A stretch of 64,000 nucleotides of DNA from Hypoxylon rubiginosum (lineage: Eukaryota; Ascomycota; Sordariomycetes; Xylariales; Hypoxylaceae), in the NCBI GenBank assembly GCA_902806565.1, contig CADCXA010000016.1, positions 372,001 to 436,000 of the forward strand, read 5' to 3'. The position numbers and the translations under genes are program-made. Under the pieces are notes generated by a model that saw only the letters and a list, made by a program, of their open reading frames with translations, was not told the origin of the DNA and did no database searches. Below, one piece after another: positions 35,421 through 45,847 of the stretch (position 1 is the first letter of the stretch; each line of letters begins with the position of its first letter).

Positions 35421-36735
35421 ATGGAGGTTATTTCCAAGTGTTTCGAGGCTCCAGGCGAGTCGGGGTCGAAAGCAGTCATCGCGACCACCATAGTGACTAC
35501 AATCACGCTCATTTCCCTTGCTCGGTTTGCGCTGTGGCCTCGAAAGCGCGCCGTCATTCCCGGACCTCTGACAACCAGCATACCTAAGCTGTCTAAAGAT
35601 GAGGTCGACAGTATTCCTTATAAAGACGACTTTTTCCCAGGTGCCAGAGATGTAGTCACACCGGTGAGCAGCCTTCCCCTAACCTTTGCCCGCAGACCTG
35701 TTGATACTAACGCAGAAGTTCTAGTATGGCAATATCCGTGTATATGAATTCGGGCCGGAAGATGGCCGTAAAGTACTATTCATACACGGCATTAGCACCT
35801 CGTGTATGACTCTCAAAGACATTGCAATACCGCTGGCTGAGAACGGCTGTCGGGTCATGCTCTATGTGAGTGTTTCCATGCCTTAGAAGTCTCTTTATGC
35901 GTTTCACAACACCCCACTAACAAACTCCTAGGACCTGTTTGGGCGAGGCTTCAGTGACGCGCCAGGTGATATACCTTACGACACGAGATTATTCGTAACG
36001 CAGATACTTCTCGTGCTAGCATCCTCACCGCTGTCGTGGACAGGAAAAAATGGCCTGAACGTCATCGGCTACTCGCTCGGCGGTGGCATCGCCGCCAACT
36101 TCGCGGCTACCTTCCCGGACATGGTCGAGACGTTGATCCTGCTCGCCCCCGCCGGTCTCATCCGCCCGGAGAACTTCGGGCGCTTGAGCCGGCTCGTCTT
36201 CACGTCCGGCGTCATCCCCGAGCGCGTGCTCGCGTGGCTCACCAAGCACCGGCTACGGCAGCCCATCGCCTCGGCCGTGTCCAAGAAGATCAAGAAAGCC
36301 GCTGCAAGCCTAACGCAGAGCGGCGGGAAGGAGAACTACGTAGACGTGGCCGTGCAGGAAGCCGTAGACCCCGTGGACGAGCCGCCGGAGACGCCGTTCG
36401 AGCTCGAGGTCATCCGCTACGTGCACTGGGCGCTCGACTTCCACCGCGGGTTCGTGCAAGCTTTTATGTCGACGATCCGGTACGCGCCGCTGCTGGACCA
36501 GCACGACTACTGGCGCCAGCTGGCCGCGCGGAAGCCGGGGACCACGGCCGTGTTGCTCGGCGAGGGCGACAACCTGGTCCAGAAGGACGACTACGCCGAG
36601 GACGCGCTGCCGCTCCTCGGCGGCGCGGGCAACGTGTTCTGGCGCGTCGTGCCCGGCTCGCACAACTTCCCCTTCACGCACGCGCCCGACGCGCTGGAGC
36701 GCATCTACGAATTCTGGGGGGCGTTAAGCAAATGA
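35421..36735 (+). CDS. membrane-anchored alpha/beta hydrolase
   Basis: Three exons, 35421-35663, 35725-35865 and 35932-36735, give 395 aa. A single N-terminal transmembrane segment at about 18-38 (AVIATTIVTTITLISLARFA) is followed by basic residues, suggesting a type II membrane anchor. The hydrolase core has the oxyanion strand LFIHGISTSCMTL, DLFGRGFSDAP, and the nucleophile elbow GYSLGG with Ser176. The likely acid is Asp341 in LLGEGDNLV, and the likely base is His372 in PGSHNFPF. The complete triad predicts an active esterase, lipase or related hydrolase, substrate unknown. Exon 3 is strongly GC-rich at third positions compared with exons 1-2. Confidence 0.85.
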
Positions 36736-37103
36736 GGGAGAGGGGTTGTTTTTAGTTTCAAAAGGCTTCATGATTTTCCGGGGTAGCTTTAAGTCTTTTT
36801 ATTTCATCTCTTTCTTCATTAATACCCCAGCTGGCAACAAGCTTATTAGAGTGGGAAACGGAGTATCAGGTACAAGATAGATTTTAACCATATGTCGTAT
36901 TATGCAAAGCTTGATTACAATATGATTAGTAGTACATGTTTTGCTAGTAGCACCTTCCATTAACCCCATCCCCCTATAACAAAAAGATTAACAAAGACAA
37001 AAAAGTGTAATAAACTCCTGTCCCTTTCCGAGTCCTAGTACCTTAGCACGCCTCCGCTCGCTTGCTTGCTTCCCCTCCCCCCTTTTACTCCTTCTCTCCT
37101 TTC
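36736..37103. other. convergent 3' spacer
   Basis: Short AT-rich spacer between the hydrolase and the minus-strand 216-aa gene, presumably two 3' UTRs. Confidence 0.45.
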
Positions 37104-37754
37104 TTAAGCATCCATAGCGTCCCGTCCGTTGAGTAGTATGATACAAGTAGAAATAGCGACAACGTCATCGATCTCGTCGCCGTTGATCACCAGAACGACA
37201 TCCTTGTCGAAGCCGTAGCCGGCGACGCGGCCGACCTCGACGCGCTGCTGGTTGAGGCACTTATACAAGATACCGACGCGACCGCGGGTCATGTCCCAGA
37301 AGTAGGGAATGGAGTGGCGGACGAAGGCCTCGTGCTTGGCGTCGTCGTGGCCGCTGCCGCCGACGGGCCACAGCTCGACCTCGTGCCGCGAGTGCTTGGA
37401 TTCCGGGGGGAAGCGGACGACGGACGAGCCGAACGAGACGAACGTCATGTTGAGGTCGCACACCTTGTCGCCGGACTGCGCGTCCGTGATGGTTTTTAAG
37501 GTCCGCATCATGTTGCCCGACGACTTGATCTCGTAGGCGGGCGAGTCCTCCTGCTTGCGCGCGACCTGCTCGGCGTCGTCGAGGAAGGCGTGGCTGAAGT
37601 CGCCGCTGAAGGGCTGGCGCACGCGGCCCGACAGGTCGATGATCTTGGCCGTCGTCTTGAAGTGCACGCAGCCCTTGAGGTAGAAGACCTGCGTCGGGTT
37701 GAGGACCACGTCCTCGTTGAGGGGGAAGTCCTGCGGGTCGAACGGGTGAGGCAT
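37104..37754 (-). CDS. conserved 216-aa protein, possibly tubby/LURP-one-like fold
   Basis: Single-exon frame from the ATG at 37754. No signal peptide or transmembrane helix. The sequence is strand-rich, with alternating hydrophobic residues (TQVFYLKGCVHFKTTAKIID, VCDLNMTFVSFGSSVVRF, VGRVAGYGFDKDVVLVINGD) and a final hydrophobic helix (DVVAISTCIILL). That pattern is what a tubby C-terminal-like or LURP-one beta-barrel would show, so I suggest it as the likely fold with low certainty. The codon use is GC-rich and regular, supporting a real gene. Function unknown. Confidence 0.7.
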   Translation of the reverse strand: MPHPFDPQDFPLNEDVVLNPTQVFYLKGCVHFKTTAKIIDLSGRVRQPFSGDFSHAFLDDAEQVARKQEDSPAYEIKSSGNMMRTLKTITDAQSGDKVCDLNMTFVSFGSSVVRFPPESKHSRHEVELWPVGGSGHDDAKHEAFVRHSIPYFWDMTRGRVGILYKCLNQQRVEVGRVAGYGFDKDVVLVINGDEIDDVVAISTCIILLNGRDAMDA

Positions 37755-39188
37755 GGTTTTTACTTTTACTTTTTTTCTTTGTAAAGCGTTGTTATGTATA
37801 TAGAATAGGGTGAGAAGGACGGTTTCCTTCTGGTTTGTCTGACAGTCTCCTTTCTGTTATTTCCCTTCCCGGACGGATAAGATTATGATAGCGATATCGA
37901 TACTCGTGATAGGTACTGGATGGATCCTTAGGCGAGGTCGAGGCGACGATAAGCACTGTTACATTTACTTTTATCTACGGCAGACTACGTCCCAGTTGGC
38001 CTAGTAGCCGGCACGGCGGTGCTTATAAGGGAGAACGGGCATCCGGTGACACGGCGTTTGGAGGGGAATTAGTATCGCGGAAGTGTGACGTCACCCCCCG
38101 GTCCCATTGCCCTGATTTCTCAAGCCACAATGCATAGCAGGTTTTCCAAGTTTTAAGGATGGAATACGGTGGCCACTGGCGTCACCGAAGAGACAAACAC
38201 GAAGCCTATTGCAACGCGTAATGGGCTGAGCAATCTCGATCCGGTTGTGGTGCGTGGCTTATGGGCTATCATCGTTCAAGTTGTGGCAAGGGTGATGAGG
38301 CATGATGTATGATGCAAGGCTCGTCGGCTACCTAAGTACGCAAGGGTGTAGATTGTTGGTGTGGTAATGTGGTAATGTGGTAATGTGGTAATGTGGTAAT
38401 GTGGTAATGTGGTAAAGGGACTTGAACGCAAGGATGAATCTTCTTTTATATCTTATCCAAATCTTAATGAAGCAATTTGGAAGTTTCCAAGACCCGTGGA
38501 TACGGTAAACATATAAGGTTAAATAAATGAAGGTTCTCACCGTTGGGTTATCCGTTTCATTTGCTCCACACCCTCTTATTCACCCCGACCAGTCCCGACC
38601 TACGTATGTAATATTGAAAATCATATACGACTGGTCATATGTGCCTTTTTAATCGATAGTATATGAGTGGCCGACCGGGAACATCAAAATTCTATTAAAC
38701 CCAAAGCTGAAAAAAAGTCTCGACCGTCCAAAGACTTCGAAGAAGCGATAGCTTTCTTACTTTAAGTAGACTCGCGAGTCGGAATTAGGCCATTTGATTA
38801 GTTGCCTACATGTAACATATCTCCCTTATCGGTGGCTGTTGTGATAGTTCCGTGGAGTACTTTCGGAGAAGCATTATCTCGCAGAATCGCACCGCACATT
38901 TTGATAGATAGCCAAGTTTGTGCTAATAAAGAGAAGTCATGACAACTAAACATAGAGTCTATCTAGGTGGTCTAGATTCTTAGATTCACTGCAGCATGGG
39001 AGGCGTATGTTCGCTGCCAAAAGTTCCCCGTGCCTAGATTCCTGAGGGCTTATTAGAGCTCTTAACTTTCACCATCTCGCTTTGAAGTATCGTTGAAACT
39101 CGACCTTTCTAATCAACAATTAAGGCCGTATTAGAGATCACGCTCGGGATCCTTAGACTATTTGCATAACGAAATAAGAAAGGCGAAT
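37755..39188. other. divergent intergenic region
   Basis: Promoters of the 216-aa gene (-) and the nine-exon SDR (+), with an 8-bp tandem repeat at 38361-38415. No supported gene. Confidence 0.45.
38361..38415. repeat. 8-bp tandem repeat (gtggtaat)x6.9
   Basis: Six perfect adjacent copies of gtggtaat plus a partial seventh, in intergenic DNA. Its low divergence suggests recent expansion. Confidence 0.95.
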
Positions 39189-40612
39189 ATGGACCTTACC
39201 GAAGATTTCAGTCCGTACAGAGCGGATGGCAAACTTGTAAGTCGCTAGCTATCCACACATAACACGCCAATTGCTCACCTATAAAATATGATAGTATGGC
39301 TTTGTCTGCGTAGTGACGGGAGCTTCGCAGCCCGTTGGGCAAGCCATTATCCAGGAGCTGGCAGGTCTGGCTAATGTCTCCATCTTCCACAATTTATAAA
39401 GCTAACAAGAGTCAAGCTCACGGAGCGGCGTGCATATATGGTATACAGCATCCCCCATCTGGACTTACTAGTTCTCATATCCCATATGGTCAAGAATAGA
39501 CTCGCTGATGATGAATAGCCTGCGACAAGACCGCTAGTTCGGACTTATACAAGGAATTGGTTGAGCAGCTGAGCCAAGAATTCCCCAATTGCAAGGTCAT
39601 TCCGTACCCCTTTCACGTCGCCAAAGAAGACGAGACCCTCGTCCTGATAGACGAGGTTCTCAATGCTTTCGGCAGGCTAGACGTCTGGGTCTGTTCGAGC
39701 GGGCTCCTAGGACCGCCTTCTATCGAAGCCACCACGCCCGACGACCTGCAGAAGTGCTTCGAGGTCCATTCCCTGGCGCCTTTCTTCGCTTTGAAGTATA
39801 CCCCTGCTGCCATGGCCAAGCTGACCGAAAGGGGAACCTACCCGAACGCTGCACCTAAGAGCCAAAAGTACGGCAGCATCATCGTGATTAGCAGCGTCGC
39901 ATCAGTCTACGGTGGATGTTGGGTAAGCTATGACCCATTCTTAGATAAGACGGAATTATATTTCATGGTAGAGGAGTAGCTGACTTTGACAAGGGACCAT
40001 GCTATACCATGACATCTCACGCTGCGCTCGGCGTAGTGAAAGCAGGTGTGGCAACCTTGAAAGGCACCGGAGTGCGAATCAACTGCGTACGCAAACCTCC
40101 TCCTTAATTTTGTCTCGGGTCTAGAGGCTATCTTGGTATTTTCATATTTAGTACTCGCTGACTAGGCCCTGTCCAGATATCCCCGGGACAGGTCGACAGC
40201 GGTGTTGACCTTCAAGGTGTAAGTGAGGCTCATATGGAGGTGTAACAACAGGATTCTAACATTGAATACCCAGTTTGATATGCGAGGAATGACCTCCCAG
40301 TTTCCGCCTTCTAGCCTTCAGAAGCCAGAGGTAGGTTATTCAAGGAAACGAGCTGCCAGCACCAATTTACATACTAACAGGAGGGATAGACTCAGAAACT
40401 GACGATTGGGTTGGAGAGAGCAGGCAGGCCACAGGAGGTCGCACGCGTTGCCGGTTTCTTGGCCAGTGGCTTCTCATCTTACATCACTGGCGCGAACATG
40501 ATTGTAGACGGTGGTGCATCGTAAGGCGGCTCTCCAAGTATTTCTGTTGGTCATGTTTTCAAACTAATATTGAACTCGCAGTGTGATGAATCCGTTGGCG
40601 ATTCCCATTTGA
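39189..40612 (+). CDS. nine-exon SDR-fold protein with Tyr but apparently no catalytic Lys
   Basis: Exons 39189-39236, 39295-39364, 39417-39440, 39519-39922, 39994-40086, 40177-40218, 40274-40330, 40390-40520 and 40582-40612 join to exactly 300 codons. All junctions restore SDR sequence. The cofactor loop VVTGASQPVGQAI, the strand RLDVWVCSSG, the serine strand IIVISSVASVYGG and the closing SSYITGANMIVDGGAS are all present. At the active site the model reads YTMTSHAALG. Tyr186 is present, but the lysine expected four residues later is Ser190. This is either a diverged or inactive SDR, or one using another residue. One exon is only 24 nt. The product is 299 aa, substrate unknown. Confidence 0.8.
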
Positions 40613-41228
40613 AGGTTCCGATAGGGGTACGGGCATGAGTCTCAATATAAATATTTCTAGTATACCTTTTATAATAACTCTATCTCTCAACGGATAATAA
40701 TATGCGGTAAAGCTTGAATTGAATCGTCAAAGATGCAACCGTGAAGTTAATGCTTGGCAAGGGAGAAGGGGAGAAGCTCTTATCGTATCCAATCCATAAT
40801 ATGTACACCTCGATAGCGTGATAGGCAGGTACAGTGGGAGGCAAAAAGTTTGAATCCAAAATAAGTACAGGTCGGTCTAGAGTAGGTCCGCATTAAACTA
40901 ATATACTTATGAAATACATATTTGTACTGGATAAATAAATAGTAAACATTCAGAAAGATATACGACTTTTAGAAATCGAGTATATTCATCTAATGTGGAC
41001 CTGCCCCGGACCCACCTGTACTTATTTTGGATTCAAACTTTTTGCCTCCCACTGTACCTACATTTGATAAGATAACCGCAATGCCGTAACCCCATTCCGG
41101 CATTGGATAAAGGTATTTAGGTAACATTCTTACTAACAAATCTCATCGATATCCCGTACAATCCAGCTGGGGGATAAGAAGAGACCGAACTTTATCACTT
41201 TAACTTTAAGAGACGAGACAGTTACACG
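40613..41228. other. intergenic region holding a MITE-like element
   Basis: Between the nine-exon SDR and cytidine deaminase. The central 223 bp is an inverted-repeat element, annotated separately. The remaining DNA is SDR 3' UTR and cytidine deaminase promoter. Confidence 0.5.
40832..41054. mobile_element. 223-bp MITE-like element, Tc1/mariner-type TIRs with TA duplication
   Basis: The first 41 bp (starting cagtgggaggcaaaaagttt, 40832-40872) are repeated as an exact reverse complement at 41014-41054. Similarity continues inward to about 70 bp, with differences that are mostly transitions. The element is flanked on both sides by TA (40830-40831 and 41055-41056), the target duplication of Tc1/mariner/Fot1-class transposons, and its CAGTG... 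ends fit that class. It has no coding capacity, so it would need a transposase from elsewhere. It lies 175 bp upstream of the cytidine deaminase start. Confidence 0.88.
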
Positions 41229-41849
41229 ATGGCTCCCCAATTCAAGATCGTCTCCAGCGCGGACGCCATCTTGGTCAAGTCAACGTGTGAAGAGCACGGA
41301 CTGACGGAAGAAGAGTTCAACGAGCTGCATACGCGTTGTGTTGCCGCCAAATCGACGGCGTATTGTCCGTACAGCCAATTCCGGGTCGGCTCTTCGATCC
41401 TCTCGGTCGACGGCGCCTATTTCAACGGAGCCAATGTCGAGAACGCCTCGTACCCGGTGGGCACCTGCGCCGAACGGGTAGCCTTCGGCAAGGCCGTGAC
41501 GGAAGGGCACCGGAAGATCAAGGCCGTGGCCGTAGCTACCGACATCTCTCCCCCGGCCAGCCCGTGCGGTATGTGTCGTCAGTTGTGAGTTTTTGAAGTT
41601 GACCCCGTCTCTCTCGATTAGCTTCCCCGGAGTTGTCTAATAACCTGAAGCATCCGGGAATTCTGCGATCTCACGGCCCCGATCATCATGTTCGACAAGG
41701 ATGACAACTACACGGTAGTGCGTCTTGAAGGGGTAAGATTTTGCTATTTGCCATTTGGAGATAGATATATGCTGAACGTGGTGTGCTAGCTGTTACCCTT
41801 GTCGTTTGGACCCGAAGCGCTTCCTCCGCCGGGGTCGCGCCCGTTGTGA
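41229..41849 (+). CDS. CDD1: cytidine deaminase
   Basis: Zinc-dependent deaminase converting cytidine and deoxycytidine to uridine forms in pyrimidine salvage. Exons 41229-41584, 41651-41732 and 41790-41849 give 165 aa. The substrate loop FNGANVENASYPVGTCAER contains zinc ligand Cys80 and the catalytic Glu82. The second zinc site is SPCGMCRQF, with Cys113 and Cys116, and the first junction falls inside this motif. The C-terminal LLPLSFGPEAL block is typical of tetrameric cytidine deaminases. A MITE-like element sits 175 bp upstream of the start and may overlap the promoter. Confidence 0.94.
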
Positions 41850-43191
41850 TGTAGCATAAAGGCTTCAGCTCTGGAACCACAGATAGTCACCTCGTCACCG
41901 AATATCTGAGTCCTGGTATGAGCATCTAGTTAAGTTATTCGATAGCTTCTGGTTATAGAATTTGTTATTGGGTTCAAGACTTGCGCGCTTGTAGGAATGC
42001 TTGTCAAAATGCGGGGGAGGTTGGGGGCAGGGGGCTAATTACTTATAAGAGATCCAATAGACATGATGGTTCGTTCAAGCTGCCTCTTGGAGCCAACAAG
42101 CTCGAGCCATGCGTACTATGGTATAATCCATGTATCGACCCATGATGTGCGGGCGTGTTCGAAGTGTATAGCTTATCAAGTTCTCATGCACTTGTTATCC
42201 AATTCCATTTGCTGTAGCTTGCCTTGGAGAAAACACCCCCAACTTTCACGATACCTACACACACCGCATGTCTTGTACAACATCTTCAGTGCTTAAGTTT
42301 GCACATACCTAACCCAGCAGCCTAAGCCAGTGGCTGGTACTATGAGTGACATACTATGACTGTTGCTGGCGATGCTTGCTTGACGCCTTTCAAGGATCAC
42401 ACTAGCTTCGCTGGAACTCGACCCGTTCCCCAGAGGCTATCCCGGGACTTGTTGCAGCTAAAAAGGACAATCCCCACACCAATCCCCTTTCACCATCTCA
42501 AGCATCTAAGCGCACCAATCACTAAGCTGGAAAGTCGGTCCGACGAACGGCTAGCTTCAGAAATCTACTGCTCTGCCGCCTCCGCACTTTGTCTCAACGG
42601 GGAACTCACCCCGTATTCATAGGACGTGATGTGGAGGACCCCAGAGACGTGACAACGTGCTGATTGGTAGCACGAAGGCTACTGTAGCATTAAAGGTGAA
42701 GAATGTGGAGAGTCCTAACGGTCTAGCTGCTAGAGAAAACCACGATAGGCTCGCCTTGTGGTCGAAGGATCTTGGAAACTGATGAGAATGCCCAATCGTC
42801 GACCTCACCTTTGGGCGAGTTTCTGCACCTATAGCAAGCTCGTTCTTCTCCGCTTCTCCAAATCTGCGAGCCTGGCCCAGTGGCTTTCGTGAAGCTCCTC
42901 CATATGGATTATGGCCCGACGCGTACCGAACCCCCCTTGCCCGGCGGAAAATCGCCGAATGGGTCCAAGATTGCCTATGCTACGCAAGTAAGCACGAGGA
43001 ATCTAACGACTAGGAGCTGTTGGGTGCCATCAGACGTATGCAGGTAAAGCTTTATTATATGAAGGGTTTCATTCCACCATTATGGAATCCATTCCCCGAG
43101 TTGCTACCTTTCTTCCTCGACTCTGCCTTCACACGCTGTCGTCGACTTGCTTCCCTCCTGTGTGACAACCCTACAAGGGAAAGCCGTCAAG
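41850..43191. other. 1.3-kb gene-free spacer
   Basis: Cytidine deaminase 3' UTR and the sugar-transporter upstream region. Short frames only. The plus-strand open stretch from 43020 is the transporter leader, not coding in my model. Confidence 0.45.
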
Positions 43192-45147
43192 ATGTCGAGG
43201 TTTCCAAAGATCAGTATGTCAATGTATATCCCCTCCCATATACGCGCAACGCTTACCTTATGTCTATAGCCAATACCTACTTCATGGCTATTATAGCCAC
43301 GGTGGGAGGTATGCTTTTCGGTTTCGATATTTCGTCCATGTCTGCCATTGTCATTACCGAGCAGTATATCGATTACTTCGGCAACCCCTCTGGCGTTACT
43401 CAGGGCGCCATCGGATCTGCCCTTGCTGCTGGGTCTGTTATTGGTAGTCTGATGGCCGGCCCTATTTCTGACAAGTTTGGTCGACGTGATAGGTGTGTTA
43501 ATTTCCCTTCTTTACCTACATGCGCTCGAGGTTTAAATCTAACATGCCGCACAGCATTATGTTTGCTTGCTTCTGGTGGCTGATCGGAACCGCGGTTCAA
43601 GTTGCTACTAACGGAGTTGGTTCCTTGATTGCTGGCCGCGTCTTGAACGGCGTCTGCGTCGGTATTACCTCTTCCCAAGTTCCTGTCTACCTAGCCGAAA
43701 TTGCCCCACGAGTAGGTTAAGTCCCGCACCCGTGTAAGCACATATTGTACGACATACTAATGATTCGAAGGACACTCGAGGTCGCATCATCATCATCCAG
43801 CAGCTTGCTATCGAATGGGGTATCCTGATCATGTACTTTATTGGCTATGGGGTAAGCAAGATATCACATACGGGAGCACTGGCTTCAGTTGTTCGCCGGA
43901 TTGTTCTAGACTGCAACGGTCGCTAACTCTTAATACCGTAGTGCTCTAAGATTGCAGGTACTGCTTCTTTCCGAACTGCATGGGGAACGCAACTCATTCC
44001 TTGCGTTCTGCTCATGATCGGCCTTCCCTTCCTTCCTCGTTCCCCAAGATGGCTCGCCAAAGTAGGCCGCGAGGAGGAAGCCATTCAGACTCTCGCCAAT
44101 ATCCAGGCTGGTGGTAACAAGGATGACCCCGTTGTTGTCGCTGAATGGGAGGAGATTTACACTGTCCTTGTGGCAGAGCGCGAGTCTATTCGAGGATGGA
44201 GAAAGTTCTTTGCCAATGGCATGTGGAAGCGAACTCTCGCTGGAATGAGCGTACAGGCATGGCAAGTAAGTATCCTGCGGCCTATATCACCGTCGTAAAT
44301 GCAAACGAGGCTAACCAACTGGTAGCAACTGAGCGGTGCCAATGTCATCGTATACTATATTGGATACGTTTTCTTGATGGCTGATCTCCAAGGCGATATC
44401 AATTTGATTTCTTCTGGTATCCAATACGCGCTCTTCATTATGTAAGTCGGCTGTCCTCTTTGACACTTGAATATCTTGCTTACCATGGCTAGCTTCACTA
44501 CCATTATGTTCTTCTTCATCGACAAGACTGGTCGTCGTACCCTCCTTGTATACGGTGCTCTCGGAATGGCCGTGTGCCACTTCGTCGTTGGTGGCCTTCT
44601 TGGCACCTATAGTGTTGACGTCCCCGAGGGTGTCGGCGGTAATCACAACGTGGTCATCAAGGTCACAGGCGCTCCCGCTCACGGTGTCATCGCGTTTAGC
44701 TACCTGCTCATTATCGTCTATGCGCTTACCTTGGCTCCCGTCGCTTGGATCTACGCGGCCGAAGTCTGGTCACTTGGAACGCGTGCGACTGGCATGTCTT
44801 TGGCTGCCGTAGCAAACTGGATATTCAACTTCGCTCTGGGCCTGTTCACGCCCCCGGCATTCCTCAACATCAAATACAAAGTGTTTATCATCTTCGGCGT
44901 GCTCTGTATCGGTGCCGCTATCCAGGCTTGGCTTACATACCCAGAAACTTGCGGTAAAACCATCGAGGAGATCGAGCTTCTCTTCGCTAAGGGAGCACCG
45001 GTTGCTTGGAAGACTAAGAAGGGAGGTTCTCGCCTCGAAGCCGAAATCGAGGCTGTATTGAACCGTAAGGAAAGGGGCGAGGCGGTACATGCAGAGGCTC
45101 ACCCCGAGAAGACAGCGACGAGTGAAGTAGCTCATGTGACCGTTTAG
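43192..45147 (+). CDS. MFS sugar (hexose) transporter
   Basis: Plasma-membrane sugar importer of the major facilitator superfamily, 525 aa. Exons 43192-43213, 43270-43492, 43555-43711, 43771-43851, 43942-44265, 44326-44441 and 44493-45147. The first exon is only 22 nt, with a GTATGT donor; it gives MSRFPKI joined to TNTYFMAIIATVGGMLFGFD, the usual short leader before helix 1. Family marks are GPISDKFGRRD, FLPRSPRWLAKVGR, WQQLSGANVIVYY, DKTGRRTLL and PETCGKTIEEIE. About 12 hydrophobic helices are visible. It resembles high-affinity glucose or monosaccharide transporters of filamentous fungi; the exact substrate is unproven. Confidence 0.9.
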
Positions 45148-45847
45148 GGGGGACTATGTCTGTGCCTATGTTTATGTCTTTAGCTGAACAGAGAGAGATG
45201 GTAATTTGCCGAAAACAAAAGTTTTTCGAAATTGAAGCCTACTTATGGGAGAGAGAGTCTTAGCTTACTTAGGTATACATATAAATAGGTAGATAATACA
45301 TAATGCAGAATAAAAGTTAGACTCTAGAGTGTGTTACAGCATGCGGGTGATACCTTATGTCGGTATCACCAAACTTACCATTCTTTGGGTATCGGGTAGT
45401 ATTCCTTGCATGTGCATGTGCATTTGCATGTACACGGTACCTACGCTAAAGGTGGAAAAAGGGTCCGGTCCACACCCTAGTCATTTCCCCTTACCCAATT
45501 TCGATGCAGGACCCATTCAATTCGAGACCAACCCGACCGCTCGTGCCGTACACGGTACCTACGGTACCTGCTTCTCCTTATCTCTATTTTTTCCCCTTCC
45601 AGGCTCGAACCCTCTTCCCAGTTTCATTGCCGATCCACGTTTACGTCGTCTAGAAACATTCACGAGTCAGACGTATGTCGTCACGTACTGTCCTCGGAAA
45701 ACTATGCATTTATAGTGTTTCATTGAGGTTGTCCGACTCTTTTAGCAGCTGCGTCGCGTTGCTTCGTGCCGACTCTCCCTGGTGATCGAAAAACTCCCCG
45801 CCATCTCAGTCGCAATCCCTTTCCATCGCATTCCTCCTACCGAGACA
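45148..45847. other. intergenic region
   Basis: Transporter 3' UTR and ELMO-gene promoter. It contains alternating catgtg/gcatgt words near 45410-45432 and repeated GGTACC sites near 45436-45570. The open frame immediately upstream of the ELMO ATG lacks an ATG. Confidence 0.4.

Noticed and set aside
33531..45147. Possible secondary-metabolite cluster (two SDRs, hydrolase, transporter)
   Set aside because: No PKS, NRPS, terpene synthase, P450 or pathway regulator. The genes are widely spaced, mixed with cytidine deaminase and a sugar transporter, and look independent.
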